NCBI GenBank assembly: GCA_020073215.1
Contig: JAIQFO010000037.1
Span: 1 to 48,657, forward strand
Length of the DNA stretch: 48,657 nt
From: Terriglobia bacterium
Lineage (GTDB): Bacteria; Acidobacteriota; Terriglobia; Terriglobales; Acidobacteriaceae
Direction of reading: 5' to 3'
The notes below the pieces were generated by a model. The model was not told the origin of the DNA and made no database searches. It worked only from the letters and a program-made list of their open reading frames with translations. Positions 27,288-37,800 of the stretch are shown here, piece by piece (the stretch's first letter is position 1; every line of letters starts with the position of its first letter). The position numbers were made by a program, and so were the translations under genes.

Positions 27288-30248
27288 TTAAGTGAGTTCG
27301 TTGAGCAGTGATGCCGCTTCCTTGAGGTCTGCCGTGTCAAAACCCTCGGTGAACCAACCGTAAATCTCGCTCAGCAGTTGTCGTGCTTCCGTGCGCTTGT
27401 CCTGCTTTTGCCAAAAGCGCGCGAGGCTGGTGCAGGCGCGCAACTCGAGTGACTTTGCGGCTTGCTGCCGGGCAATTTCGATCGCCTTCAGAAAACAACG
27501 CTCAGCTTCTTCTGTCTTGTCCTGCACCTTCAAAAGCTCCCCCTTGAGCCGCCAAAGCTCGGCGTCGAAATGAGCATTTCCATTCCGCTTTGAGAGGGAG
27601 AGTCCCTCCTCCACGGCCTCGAATGCCTCCTGAGTGCGGCCCGCGCGCCATAACGTTTCACCCAACACGGCAAGGGCCTGTGTGCGGCCAATTTGGGCTC
27701 CAATGGATAGTTGGGTCTGCAGACCCGTGCGGGAGATCTGGATTCCTTCCTCGACCCCGCCTAATTGAGCGATTGCCCAACCATAAGGACGAGACACCCA
27801 AGCCTTCTCCAGCAGGATCCCGTGCTCGTCGCAGAGGGTGATGCATGCCTCTCCAATCTCCCTAGCCTTCTCACACAGGCGCAGATTCTGATAGAGCGAT
27901 GCCGCGGCACGCTGAGCAAACGCGAGGCTCAAGGGAATGGCAAGTGTTCGCGCACGGGCCAAAGTGTCTTCCATTTTCCGACGCGCCTGATCGGGAAACC
28001 CTAACAGCCAAAGCGTGCGAACCATCTCGCTTTCCGATTGGATGCCAGGCTCAAACCTATACAACTGTACGTAACGACGATGCTGCGCGAAATCATAATG
28101 TTTGGATGCTTCCTCGAACTGCTGACGGGACGCGACGAGCTCGCCCTGGTGTTCCAAAGTAAAGGCCAAACATATATGAGCCCCAAGTATCAGAGCGGGG
28201 TCTTTTAGGTCTCGCGAAGTGCTCAACATTTGCTCGGCAGTCTCGCGAGCGAGCTTCAGGTCCCCTTTACACAGATAGTAATGCCAAAGACCCCATATCA
28301 CGGGAAACAGTGAAGCTGTGTCGCCCAACGCTTCGCTCAGCTCCCGCGCGCGGGCCATATTGGCTCCGGTTTCAGGCGAGGCGTAGCCCAGCGTCCATAA
28401 TAAGGAAAAGGCCAGTGTGACTTGAAGGTCGAGTTCTTTTCGAGTACGCTCCGGTGTCTCTGGCATCTTGCCTAGCAGCGCGAGGCCGCGTCGCGCGAGC
28501 GCGATTGCTTCCCGATTTGCGAAGATCCGGGCGGCATTTTGTGCCGCCAGCAGGAAGTAGCTCGACGAGCGGTCCGGATCCCGCGTCGCCTCGTACAGGA
28601 AGGCCAGCTGAGACGCAATCGTCGAACTCCGCTCACCATAGACCGCTTCGAGCGTGTGTGCCAAAGCCGCGCTGAGAGTGACGCGGCGGGTCGGCGTCAG
28701 GGAACTGTAGAGCGCGTTTTGATAAAGCACATGAACGAACCGGTATCGCACCGTCGGCGCGCCGCCGGGAAGCTCATCCTCGCTCATGCGCTTCACAAAG
28801 CCATGGACGCGCTCCAGCCGGTCTAATACTTCCTCGATCTCCATGTTCTCGCCTTCGAGCGCGCGGGCCACCGCTGCGGAATCGCACTCATACCCTTGAA
28901 CCGAAGCCGCGGTCAGCACTTCCCGGTCGCGATCGCTGAGTTGTTCGATCTTCCGCTCAATCACGCTGCTCATCGACGGCGGGATATTGCGGCTCAGATC
29001 GGGCAGCGACTGCGCGAGACGCCAGTTTTCGTCCCCCTCCGGCTTGACGATCACTTTCCGGTCGCGAAGATAGCGCAGCAAATCCACCATAAACAGCGGA
29101 TTGCCTTCGGTCCGGGCGTGAATCAGCCCTGCGAATTCGCGCGGAAAATAGTGCCCCAGGAACTCCAACGCGATGTACCGCTCCACGTCACCCGCGGTGA
29201 GGAACTCGACCTCGATCTCGCGACACACATTGCGTGCCTGCAGTTCGCGCTTTACTCCAAGAAACGGATGCTTCAAAAGAAGCATCTCGGTTGGCCGGTA
29301 GGTGACTATCACCAGAAGTTTCGTGCAGTCGAACCTGGTACCGAGATAAGCCAGAAGGTCCACCGTGGATGGGTCGGTCCAGTGCACGTCGTCGAAAAAC
29401 AAGATGAGCGGGTTCTGACGTGTGATTTCGCAGAGAAACGCAGCCAGCTCGCGCTTCACCCTTTCTTGCGTTGCGCCCCTTGCATAAGCCTGCAACGCAG
29501 AGTCGGTAGCGTTGCTCTCGGACAGCGGAAACAACTGTGCGTACCAACTCGGAGCGAGCTCTCGCAGTTTCCGCGCCGTCGCCCCGTCGTTGTGCAATAG
29601 GCTCTCGAGAGCTTCCAGGAACGGCAGATAAGCTTCCTCACCCGCCAGGCGCTGGGAACACCGTCCGATCGCCAGGTCGAAACTTCTGCCGCTGGCCTGG
29701 AGACCGGAAAGAAAATCCTGCACCAGCGTCGTCTTCCCAATCCCTGGCTCACCCGCAACACACACCAGCAACCCGCGGCCTGCCGCGGCCGTTTCAAAAG
29801 CAGCCGCCAGTTCCGCGCACTCTTTTTTCCGGCCCACCGAATGGCGTTGGGCAGGCGGAAGAATTGGAGTAGCACGGAAGACGAGTGGTGCGGGAGCCAC
29901 TTCCTCCAGGAGCGCCTCGACCGCTGCAATGAACCGGTACCCGCGGCGGCCCACGGTCTCGACAAATTGCGGCTCTTCGGAGGACTCGCCCAGCGCCTCT
30001 CGGATCTTTGCGATGCCCATGTTGATGCCGTGATCGAAATCAACGTAGGTGTTGTCCGGCCAAAGCTCCTCGCGTAACTCCTCCCGCGTCACCACCTCGC
30101 CGGCCCGCTCCAGCAACATCGCCAGAATCTTGAAGGGCTTTTCCTGCAACTTAAGCCTCGACCCGTTCTCGTGCAGTTCGCCCGAGCGCAGGTTGGCGAC
30201 GAAAGGTCCGAACCGGATCATCCTCGGAGATGGAGTGGCCGCTCGCAT
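27288..30248 (-). CDS. Winged-helix / STAND-like ATPase / TPR regulator, copy 2
   Basis: 986 residues, colinear with the regulator at 19620 through all domains. The winged helix is at residues 10-107 (EVVTREELREELWPDNTYVD), the P-loop GEPGIGKTT at 166-174, Walker B LILFFDDVHWTDPST, the long NPLFMVDLLRYLRDRKVIVK region, then helical repeats to the C-terminus. The copies differ by small indels such as SESNATDS here. It is divergent from a 336-bp intergenic region leading to two secreted proteins. The parallel gene order makes a regulator-target relationship likely. ATG ending at 30221 is an alternative start. It binds DNA by the winged helix and needs ATP; the signal is unknown. Confidence 0.88.
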   Translation of the reverse strand: MRAATPSPRMIRFGPFVANLRSGELHENGSRLKLQEKPFKILAMLLERAGEVVTREELREELWPDNTYVDFDHGINMGIAKIREALGESSEEPQFVETVGRRGYRFIAAVEALLEEVAPAPLVFRATPILPPAQRHSVGRKKECAELAAAFETAAAGRGLLVCVAGEPGIGKTTLVQDFLSGLQASGRSFDLAIGRCSQRLAGEEAYLPFLEALESLLHNDGATARKLRELAPSWYAQLFPLSESNATDSALQAYARGATQERVKRELAAFLCEITRQNPLILFFDDVHWTDPSTVDLLAYLGTRFDCTKLLVIVTYRPTEMLLLKHPFLGVKRELQARNVCREIEVEFLTAGDVERYIALEFLGHYFPREFAGLIHARTEGNPLFMVDLLRYLRDRKVIVKPEGDENWRLAQSLPDLSRNIPPSMSSVIERKIEQLSDRDREVLTAASVQGYECDSAAVARALEGENMEIEEVLDRLERVHGFVKRMSEDELPGGAPTVRYRFVHVLYQNALYSSLTPTRRVTLSAALAHTLEAVYGERSSTIASQLAFLYEATRDPDRSSSYFLLAAQNAARIFANREAIALARRGLALLGKMPETPERTRKELDLQVTLAFSLLWTLGYASPETGANMARARELSEALGDTASLFPVIWGLWHYYLCKGDLKLARETAEQMLSTSRDLKDPALILGAHICLAFTLEHQGELVASRQQFEEASKHYDFAQHRRYVQLYRFEPGIQSESEMVRTLWLLGFPDQARRKMEDTLARARTLAIPLSLAFAQRAAASLYQNLRLCEKAREIGEACITLCDEHGILLEKAWVSRPYGWAIAQLGGVEEGIQISRTGLQTQLSIGAQIGRTQALAVLGETLWRAGRTQEAFEAVEEGLSLSKRNGNAHFDAELWRLKGELLKVQDKTEEAERCFLKAIEIARQQAAKSLELRACTSLARFWQKQDKRTEARQLLSEIYGWFTEGFDTADLKEAASLLNELT

Positions 30249-30584
30249 GTGGAAAGGCTTTCCTGAATCTCCGCCGGATCTGTCCCCACCCGGGCCCGTT
30301 TAACCACCGTCCGATGTTGGCCCAACCCCACGAATTTCAAGAGCCTTGCCCGTTTGGCTGCTCATTATACAAAAGACTCGAAATAGATTCGCAGAGAATT
30401 GACTTGCCCTTGAAGGCGGGCTAGATTGCGCCCACGGGGTGGGGGCCAGAATGCCGTCAGACAGCTCCCTCCGCGGATTCTCCGGAGCAACCCCGGGCAA
30501 GAACAAAAATAAGGTGGCAAGCGAGGAGATTGGTGAGGAGCAGCCTCACGCCGCCCGTGCCTTACCTCAGAAAAGGAGGAAGAT
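30249..30584. other. Divergent regulatory region of module 2
   Basis: 336 bp without a gene. It must contain the promoters of regulator 2 (left) and of the secreted gene at 30585 (right). A sigma-70-like promoter candidate on the plus strand is annotated at 30399-30427. Confidence 0.4.
30399..30427 (+). promoter_or_regulatory. Candidate promoter for the module 2 secreted genes
   Basis: TTGACT (30399-30404) and TAGATT (30422-30427) with a 17-nt spacer match a sigma-70 promoter. It lies about 160 bp upstream of the ATG at 30585, leaving a long 5' leader. Match by eye only. Confidence 0.35.
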
Positions 30585-31073
30585 ATGACGATGCGACTTG
30601 TGAAAAACTCGACTTTGCAAATGGTGTTGACCGTTGCCTGCAGTTTGGTATGCCTTACGCAAAGCAGCGCCTTCGCACAGTCAAGCTATAGCTGGGCACT
30701 AAGCTGCAGCGCAGCCACTCTTGGTACTGGTGTTAGTACGGGCGCCACTTGGGTTTGGCTGCACGACGGGGTACAAATTTCACTCACGATTCCACCGAAT
30801 GGGTTCGCTTCCTGCGCTACTCCTCCCCTTAGCGGCAGCGGAGAGATCCCTGCCAGCATAAACGGAATTCAAGTGAACGGAATTGCCGTTACCCTCCTTC
30901 TGTCGGAGTTCCCGGCCGGTTGCCAGGCGTTCGCTTCGGTGACGAAGTCGTTCGACCCGTCGAACCCTAAAATTTCAATCAAGGCGAGTGTCAAAGCGCC
31001 CGGCAGTGCCGATTCTATCGGAGGTAAAGTGAAATGCCCATCGGCTAGTTTCCACTTCGGCCTAAGTAATTAA
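30585..31073 (+). CDS. Small secreted protein of unknown function
   Basis: 162 residues. RBS AGGAGG precedes ATG 30585. The signal peptide covers MTMRLVKNSTLQMVLTVACS through QSSAFAQ. The mature part is beta-rich and Ser/Gly-rich (LSCSAATLGTGVSTGATWVW, SLTIPPNGFASCATPPLSGS) with four Cys residues that may form disulfides, and ends KCPSASFHFGLSN. No family is recognised. It occupies the place of the YVTN propeller in module 1, between regulator 2 and the second Asp-box protein, and is probably expressed with it. Confidence 0.7.
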   Translation: MTMRLVKNSTLQMVLTVACSLVCLTQSSAFAQSSYSWALSCSAATLGTGVSTGATWVWLHDGVQISLTIPPNGFASCATPPLSGSGEIPASINGIQVNGIAVTLLLSEFPAGCQAFASVTKSFDPSNPKISIKASVKAPGSADSIGGKVKCPSASFHFGLSN

Positions 31074-31249
31074 CTTTCGGTGTGCGGACTACGGCTGCGT
31101 ATAGGCACGCGCCCGGGCCGGTTCACACACCCGTGAACTTCGGTCCGGTCGGCCCTTCGGCGTGGCGTCGTTCTGCCAATCCGCGCGCGATCGGGAAAAA
31201 GCTTGCGATCGGTGTGGAACGAATGAAGAAGCGAATGATGGAGGAGAAA

Positions 31250-32713
31250 ATGCGACCACAATGGCGTCTTTACCTGCTCGCATGTGTTTTGGTCTCTGGC
31301 CTGCTGGTGTTGCCAGCCGCAGCCCAAGACATCGGTCCGCTGGTTGAAATCTCACACCCTAACGCCGTGGGTAGCTGCAACACCGGCTTCGCCCCGTTTG
31401 GCGGGCTTACCTGGTCAACCGACCACGCCACAGAGCCCTTCGTTGCCGCTAATCCGATCAATCCAGGGAACGTGGCGGCGGCCTGGTTTCAAGGACTCTT
31501 CCAGGACATGATTGCAGGGGTCTCTTTCGACAGAGGGCACAACTGGCAACGGGCCCTGATTCCACTGACAATCTGCTCCGGCGGGCCGTACCTCGCTACG
31601 GGCGATCCCTGGCTTTCTTTCACACCTAATGGTGACCTTTATGCCGTTGCCATAACGTGGAATTCCAATTCCTGGTCCGACAGGCAAATTGTGGTCAGTA
31701 AGTCCGCCGACGGCGGGTTGCATTGGTCGGCTTCAGTGGCGTTCCCAGGATCGCATACCGTAGACCCTCCCGCCGATCATCCCTCGATCACTGCGGACCC
31801 GACTAACGCGAAGCTGGTCTATGCCATCTGGAATGGAGCCAATTCGCCGCACAGCAGCGCAGCCGTATTTACACGAACCACTGATGGCGGTGTCACTTGG
31901 GAAACGGCCCGTCCCATTGTCCAAACCGCCCAGCAAACCTTCATTCAATTCAGTCAAATTCTCGTGCTGCCCAACGGCACGCTTGTTGATATTTTCGAGT
32001 TCTACGCAGAGCAGCCCAATAAGCCCATCACATTCACCAACCTTCAAGTGATGCGCTCAACCGATCATGGGCAAACGTGGTCCGCCCCGATCAACGCCGT
32101 GACCCTGACGCCGCTTTACCGACCCAACGGGGAAACGCTAGTAGTTGACCCCGAGACGGGACAGTTCGTTCTCGATTTGACCAATCCTTCGTTCGCAGTG
32201 GACAGTCAGAGTGGCAACCTTTATGCCGTCTGGGAGGACGGGCGCTTCTCCAATTTTCAACACAACAACATTGCCTTCTCGATGTCCGCAGATGGCGGCT
32301 CGACTTGGTCGGCACCGATCCGCGTGAATCAGACTCCACTGAACATACCGTCGTTGGACCGGCAGGCGTTCTTCCCCTCCATTGCCGTTACGACGAATGG
32401 GACGATTGGCGTTTCCTACTACGATTTCCGGTTCAACGACCCGAATCCCGGACTGCCGACAGACCGCTGGCTGGTCCAATGCACGCCGTCCTCAAACAAT
32501 CCCGCCAGCAATCCTGCTTGCTGGGGCAACGAGGTTCGCCTCACGGATACCTCGTTCAACCTGGAAGCTGTCGTCCCTCACGGTCCAAACGGCGATATCT
32601 TCCTCGGAGATTATTTCGGACTGGCCGCCGCCGGCGATGATTTCGTAGCCACTTTCACTACGGTCGACAGCCAGAACATCACCAGCATCTTCGCCCGCCG
32701 GGTCGGGCAGTGA
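31250..32713 (+). CDS. Secreted Asp-box (BNR/sialidase-like) propeller, copy 2
   Basis: ATG 31250 (GGAG just upstream) gives 487 residues; the open frame begins earlier at 31082 but without a signal. The signal peptide MRPQWRLYLLACVLVSGLLV ends LPAAAQ. The Asp boxes are SFDRGHNW, SADGGLHW, TTDGGVTW, STDHGQTW and SADGGSTW. The order, spacing and large blocks (NLYAVWEDGRFSNFQ, DRQAFFPSIAV, SYYDFRFNDP) copy the protein at 24345, so the two arose by duplication. It is extracellular, perhaps a carbohydrate- or protein-binding propeller rather than an active sialidase. It is the last gene of module 2. Confidence 0.87.
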   Translation: MRPQWRLYLLACVLVSGLLVLPAAAQDIGPLVEISHPNAVGSCNTGFAPFGGLTWSTDHATEPFVAANPINPGNVAAAWFQGLFQDMIAGVSFDRGHNWQRALIPLTICSGGPYLATGDPWLSFTPNGDLYAVAITWNSNSWSDRQIVVSKSADGGLHWSASVAFPGSHTVDPPADHPSITADPTNAKLVYAIWNGANSPHSSAAVFTRTTDGGVTWETARPIVQTAQQTFIQFSQILVLPNGTLVDIFEFYAEQPNKPITFTNLQVMRSTDHGQTWSAPINAVTLTPLYRPNGETLVVDPETGQFVLDLTNPSFAVDSQSGNLYAVWEDGRFSNFQHNNIAFSMSADGGSTWSAPIRVNQTPLNIPSLDRQAFFPSIAVTTNGTIGVSYYDFRFNDPNPGLPTDRWLVQCTPSSNNPASNPACWGNEVRLTDTSFNLEAVVPHGPNGDIFLGDYFGLAAAGDDFVATFTTVDSQNITSIFARRVGQ

Positions 32714-33080
32714 GAGAGCGGCGCGCCTCCCCAAGTGGCCTCATAGTCAAGCCTCTTTTGCCTTACGGTCGTGTGACGGGCTGCAGGAAGTAGTGTGCTG
32801 GAACGAAAGCTGGTTTTTACAACGGATGGATGGGGATAATTGGCGAAATCAGGGTTCCGCTGACTGAGAATTTGTTGGTGAAGTGGCGCAGTCACGCAGG
32901 GCCGTCGACTCAACCTGTCAACCGTGTGCTTCCTCTGACACTTACTTTCAAACGACCCTATCGAAACTGCCCCGACCACACAGACCCGTTCATCCCCGCA
33001 CTTCTGCTTCGGGGCAGTCCCGATAGGGATCTATCGTTTGTCGGTACGTATCCCGAGAGCCGGGTTGAGACCGCGCGCCC
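32714..33080. other. Convergent intergenic region with a long hairpin
   Basis: 367 bp between Asp-box copy 2 and the convergent amidohydrolase. No gene. It contains the inverted repeat annotated at 32956-33028. Confidence 0.45.
32956..33028. terminator. Long imperfect inverted repeat, possible bidirectional terminator
   Basis: The left arm at 32956-32975 (CCCTATCGAAACTGCCCCGA) pairs with the right arm at 33009-33028 (TCGGGGCAGTCCCGATAGGG) at 18 of 20 positions, with a 33-nt loop. Position between convergent genes suggests termination in both directions. It lacks T-runs, so a small mobile repeat is the alternative. Confidence 0.45.
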
Positions 33081-34829
33081 CTAATTGGAGCTTGCATCGA
33101 AAGTCGTGCGCCCTGCCACCACTGTCATGCGGATGCTGAGTGTTCGCAGTTCCTTGCTGGGTAGTTGATACGGGTTCGCGGAAACGACAGTGAAATCAGC
33201 ATAACGTCCGACGGTAAGAGCTCCGAGATTGTTTTCCTGGAAGGCCGCAAATGCCGGGCCGGCAGTCATCATGCGAAGGGCCTGATCAACGTCCACGCTT
33301 TGTTCGGCATACCAGCCGGATTCTGGCTTTCCGGCGGCGCTTTGGCGCGTTACCAGACAATGGAGAGTAGCGATGGGCAAGCCCGAATCGGAGGCGGGGT
33401 AGTCCGATCCGGCTGCTAGGGTAACGCCCGCGTTAAGCAAATCACGCGTGCGCAGGACCCAATGGACTCGTGAGGATCCGACTCGGTCCTCGGACCAGCG
33501 GCTGTACTCTCCTACAAACACTGGCTGGATTGAGGCGATGACGCCGAGACGCGCAAACCGTAGCAAGTCGGCATTGGTCACGATCGAAGCGTGTTCTACT
33601 CGAAATCGCTCATCCCGTGTCACGCCGGCTTTCTCGAAGGCATCCAGCGCACGTGTCACCGCACGATCCCCAATTGCGTGCGTATTGACCTGGAATCCCT
33701 TTTGGTGTGCGGCCCGGACAATTTGGTCAAGATCTGCGTCCTTCATCAGTTGCAGTCCATGCTCTTTCGGCGCATCCTCGTAGGCGTCCGTCATCTCTGC
33801 ACCGCGGGAGCCGAGGGCGCCATCGAGAAGAAGCTTAAAGCTTCGAACCGCCAGCATTCCGTTACCCAAATCGGGCTCGGGTCCAGTCTCCAGATAGTGT
33901 TTGATCGCCGCTTCGCCACGAGCCATGGCATAGACTCGGACAGGTAGCTCTCCGCGCTTCAGTAGATCCTTGTAAATGGCAATGGTGTCCAGATCGGCCC
34001 CAGCATCGTGAACGCTGGTCAGACCCCACCGAGTGAACTGCAACAGGGCAATGCGGATGTGGCGTTCTCGATCCGCGAGGGTGGGCTTTGGCACAACCGG
34101 GCTAATCAATGATTGCGCGTGATCGACGAGCATGCCGGTTGGTTCGTGTGCTGAGTCGCGGCGAATCAGCCCGCCGTCCGGATCGGGAGTGTCGCGGGAG
34201 ATTTTGGCCAGTGCCAGCACTTTGGAGTTGACCCACGTTGAGTGGCCATCGATGCGTTCGAGGACGACCGGGTGATCTCCACTGACGGTGTCGAGTTCTT
34301 TCGCGGTAGGAAAGACTTGCGGTTGCCAGAAACCTTCGTCCCATCCGCCGCCGGATATCCATCCTCCGGGAGGAGCAGACCGAATGGCCTCCGCAACCCT
34401 CGCCAGGATCGCCGCTTTGGTGAGACCCCGCAGGTCGAGCTTTTCAAGCTGCTCCCCGATGCCCCCAACGTGTATGTGGGCGTCGGCAAAACCGGGTAGC
34501 GCGATGCCAGAGAAGGTGATTCTCTTGGTGGTGTTATTTGCAAGCTTCTCTACGTCGCTTCGGGAACCAACCGCAACGATTCGGCCTCCGGAAACAGCAA
34601 TCGCTTCGGCCCGCGGATGCGCGCGATCCAGCGTGAGGAACTGACCTGTGAAGATGATGTCAGGGACGGGCGATTGCGCCTGCAGAGGGGCAGGGGATGG
34701 CGCCGACAACGCTGTGACGAACGCAAGAAGCAACAGACTGAGGGTGCACGATAGCCCCCGCATCCCCGAGTACATCGTAGGGCGTATTGGTATGTCTCCG
34801 CTCAAGTTGTTCCGATCCGAAGCAAGCAC
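33081..34829 (-). CDS. Secreted YtcJ-like metal-dependent amidohydrolase
   Basis: 582 residues. A signal peptide lies at about 23-50 (MRGLSCTLSLLLLAFVTALS), so a later start near 34763 is possible. The amidohydrolase superfamily TIM barrel is clear: a small beta sandwich (IIFTGQFLTLDRAHPRAEAI), metal motif GFADAHIHVGG (H118, H120), FQVNTHAIGDRAV, RVEHASIV and GSDYPASDSG, then the typical end LTVGRYADFTVVSANPY. This is the Amidohydro_3/YtcJ type, whose substrates include N-substituted amino acids and formamides. It follows the TonB-dependent receptor gene by 26 bp on the same strand, so the two probably serve uptake and breakdown of one compound. Confidence 0.9.
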   Translation of the reverse strand: MLASDRNNLSGDIPIRPTMYSGMRGLSCTLSLLLLAFVTALSAPSPAPLQAQSPVPDIIFTGQFLTLDRAHPRAEAIAVSGGRIVAVGSRSDVEKLANNTTKRITFSGIALPGFADAHIHVGGIGEQLEKLDLRGLTKAAILARVAEAIRSAPPGGWISGGGWDEGFWQPQVFPTAKELDTVSGDHPVVLERIDGHSTWVNSKVLALAKISRDTPDPDGGLIRRDSAHEPTGMLVDHAQSLISPVVPKPTLADRERHIRIALLQFTRWGLTSVHDAGADLDTIAIYKDLLKRGELPVRVYAMARGEAAIKHYLETGPEPDLGNGMLAVRSFKLLLDGALGSRGAEMTDAYEDAPKEHGLQLMKDADLDQIVRAAHQKGFQVNTHAIGDRAVTRALDAFEKAGVTRDERFRVEHASIVTNADLLRFARLGVIASIQPVFVGEYSRWSEDRVGSSRVHWVLRTRDLLNAGVTLAAGSDYPASDSGLPIATLHCLVTRQSAAGKPESGWYAEQSVDVDQALRMMTAGPAFAAFQENNLGALTVGRYADFTVVSANPYQLPSKELRTLSIRMTVVAGRTTFDASSN

Positions 34830-34855
34830 TCACGCAAAGAACTCTGGCGACTTGG

Positions 34856-37800
34856 CTAGAAACTGTAGCGCAGCGCAAACTGCATCACTCGGGGCTTGGT
34901 CAGAGTGCTGTTGAAGGTTCCGAAAACGTCGGTTCCCGCTGAATCAAGCCGGCCGTTGCTGCTCTGTGGCAGTGGTGCAACATCGAAGCGCACCGAGTTA
35001 GTGACATTGAAAACTTCCCAACTAAACCTCACGCTCTGTGATTCGGCAAATGTCCACGATTTGCTGAAGCCCGAGTCAATTCCAAAGTAGCCAGGCCCGC
35101 GAAGCTCGTTGCGTTGGCCGGACTCCCCTGGATAGGAGTAGCGAAATGATTCGGCAGCTGTGGTGGGGTCCCTGAATAGATTGGGATTACCATTTTGATC
35201 AGTAAACTTACCAGTCTTCGGCTTCGGGCCAACCAAGATCGCTGATGAATACAGTTCCCAGTTGGTGGGGAAACAGCACCCAGTGGAGATCGTAGTTGGG
35301 AAACCGCTAGTCCATCGTGCCAGTCCAGACCACTGCCAACCACCCACCAACGCATCCAACCAGCGGCTCGAGCCGGCTCCAAAATGTTTTCCTCGTCCGA
35401 AGGGTAGTTCGTAAACCCAGTTCGTGTTGAACTGATGAGTAGTGTCGAAATCAGAGACCGCGCGGAGTTGTTTGGGCGACCAGGAGTTAATAACCTGATC
35501 AAATTGCCCGAACGCTTGAAATTGGTTGATGCGCTCGGCGTTGGAGCCGGCGTCGAGTGATTTCGAGTAGGTGTAGTTGAAGTCCCATTGCATGCTCCCG
35601 ATTTTTCTGCGTAGCATTAACTGAAGAGCGTTGTAGGAACTTGATCCGATGCTTCGCCAGGCATAGAGCGACGAAAATTGTTGATGGTAGAACGCATTAG
35701 GCGTGATCTGGCCATTGATGGTTGCACAAGACGGGTAACATCCTCCAGGACCAGGGTTGACTCCATCCGGCAGGTTGCCAGCGGCAAATGCGGGGGAGTC
35801 CGTAATGAACAGGGGAAAGGTTTCATTGTGCAAACCGCACGAGTAAAGGTCGTACATCGCTTGCGTCGCGGTCGTGATGCCGGTAAAAACATCTCCGCCC
35901 GGCGCACAACTCACCCCAGTTCCCGGGTTTGGGGCCGTGCCTGCCGCACCGGGAAAAACATTCTCCCAGAAAGGAATTGGGGCCAGGTTCTGGAGGGGAA
36001 CGCCCTGTTCTGCAGCCTTTGCCAACTGGGTCGCGGCAGCGAAGTAGTCCATCCCAGACGTAGGGTCGCGAATGTCGAGAGGCATCGCAAGATCCGCTTC
36101 TTGCAACAGACGTCGGCCAAGCCTCCCGATATACGCCGCCTCGAACACAAAGCCCCTGGGAAGTTCCCGCGTAATTGAAAAGTCAAATACGTGTGAATAT
36201 GGGGTCTTGAGTTTGTCATCCAGCCCCCAGTAAATGGCTGGACTAGTGTTGGCAAAGGGAGTGTTGGGAAATCCTCCCTGAGGTGCGGGTGCGATCAAGG
36301 CGGGGGGAATGGTATAGAGGTCCGTAAATCGAGGTGCATCGTCGACACCGAATTGACCTACCTGATTGCCGATTGACGTGGTCAACCCGAAGGTTCCGGT
36401 CTTGTCAAAGGTGTTGACGATCCCTTGTCCGAAGTGATCGAAGTAAATTCCGTAACCGCCCCGTATCGAGGTCTTTCCTGGGCCCCCGAGCAAGGACTTC
36501 AGAAAACCGACCTCTGCCTGCGGCGACCAAGCAATCGCGACTCGGGGCGCGAAGTTCTTGTAGTCCCATGCCCAATAAGGCTTGCGGCCATTGGCCTGGC
36601 CGGAAAGATCAAACGTAATCAGGGGGTCGTAGGTCTCTCCGGCAGCCATCGCCGTCGCCCGCCGGTTGAAGAAGTCGTTCAAGCTGGTGGTCGGCGCCGC
36701 CTGGGTACCCGTTGTCTCATAGGGCGGTTGCAATAGGCTGTAGCGCAGGCCGTAGGTGAGTTGCAAGTTCTGCTTCACTCGCCAGGAATCCTGCGCGTAG
36801 AACTCGAGTTCGTGATCGCGGAAATGGCGCGTCACCGGCGCCCCTTGCGGCAGTGCCACTCCTTGTTTGTCGAAGTTAAAGTTGGAATAGGACTGCAAGA
36901 GTAAACCAGTCAACGCCACTGCCGCGTCATTGTAGTTAGGCACTGTGTCCACATTGACAGCCGGAAACCCAAAGGCTGCCGGATCCAAGCTGCCTCCCGA
37001 ACGCGCCAATCCGGGCGCTGCCACCCAAAGAAAATACGCGATGACCGAAGAAAATGAGTTGTCGTTGGAAACGCGGTTACTAGTGATGATCCGCAGGTTG
37101 CCGCCAAACTGCAGGGTGTGGTTGCCCTTCACCCAGGAAACATCGTCCACAAAATTATGCACCGGCACATTTGCTTGGTCCGTCGGAGTGAAGGCGAAGA
37201 GACTATCCAGATCGCCAAATTGGATATAAGGTTTTGTTTGCAACCCAATATTCCCGGTCGCTTGACGAATGTATCCGTAGCGTAAGTTGTTAACCAACCT
37301 TGGCCCTAACGTAGCAGTATAGGATGCAATCAGGCCCTTACTCGTGTTGGCTACTACGGAGCTCTGAGGCTGGCCTGGAAATTGAGGCGCACCCAGCGCG
37401 CCATTGTCTCCTACCAACCCACCTCGTACGAACAGCCGATGGTTGTGCGTGAAGTTGAAGTCGAATTTGGCAATATAGGTATTCAAGCTTCCCGGGCTGG
37501 GAGCGGAGAAAGTGAATCCCTGAAAGTTAATACCGTCTCCCCCGACGGTGTTGGAATGCGGATATTGTTGAAAGAGGGCCATTACAGACGGGTCGGGTCC
37601 GGCACCTTGCGGGCATGTGCCATTCGCTGTGCAGTTGGGATCCATCGTGGCCACATCTTCCGCGCTCAGCGTCTGGATTCCACTGGCTGGACAAGCCGGA
37701 TCGTCCGAGCAGGGATAACTCAGAATCCCTTGCCGCAGATCGTCACTGGGCACGACACGTGTGACCTGGGTACTTTCACGGGTTCGCTGTCCTTCATACG

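Noticed and set aside
28896..29600. Plus-strand frame of 234 codons
   Set aside because: Antisense to the P-loop region of regulator 2, where the minus strand encodes Walker A and B motifs.
24345..32713. Calling the two Asp-box proteins true sialidases
   Set aside because: Asp boxes are present but the Arg triad and Tyr/Glu pair of the active site are not evident, so I kept the call to propeller fold.
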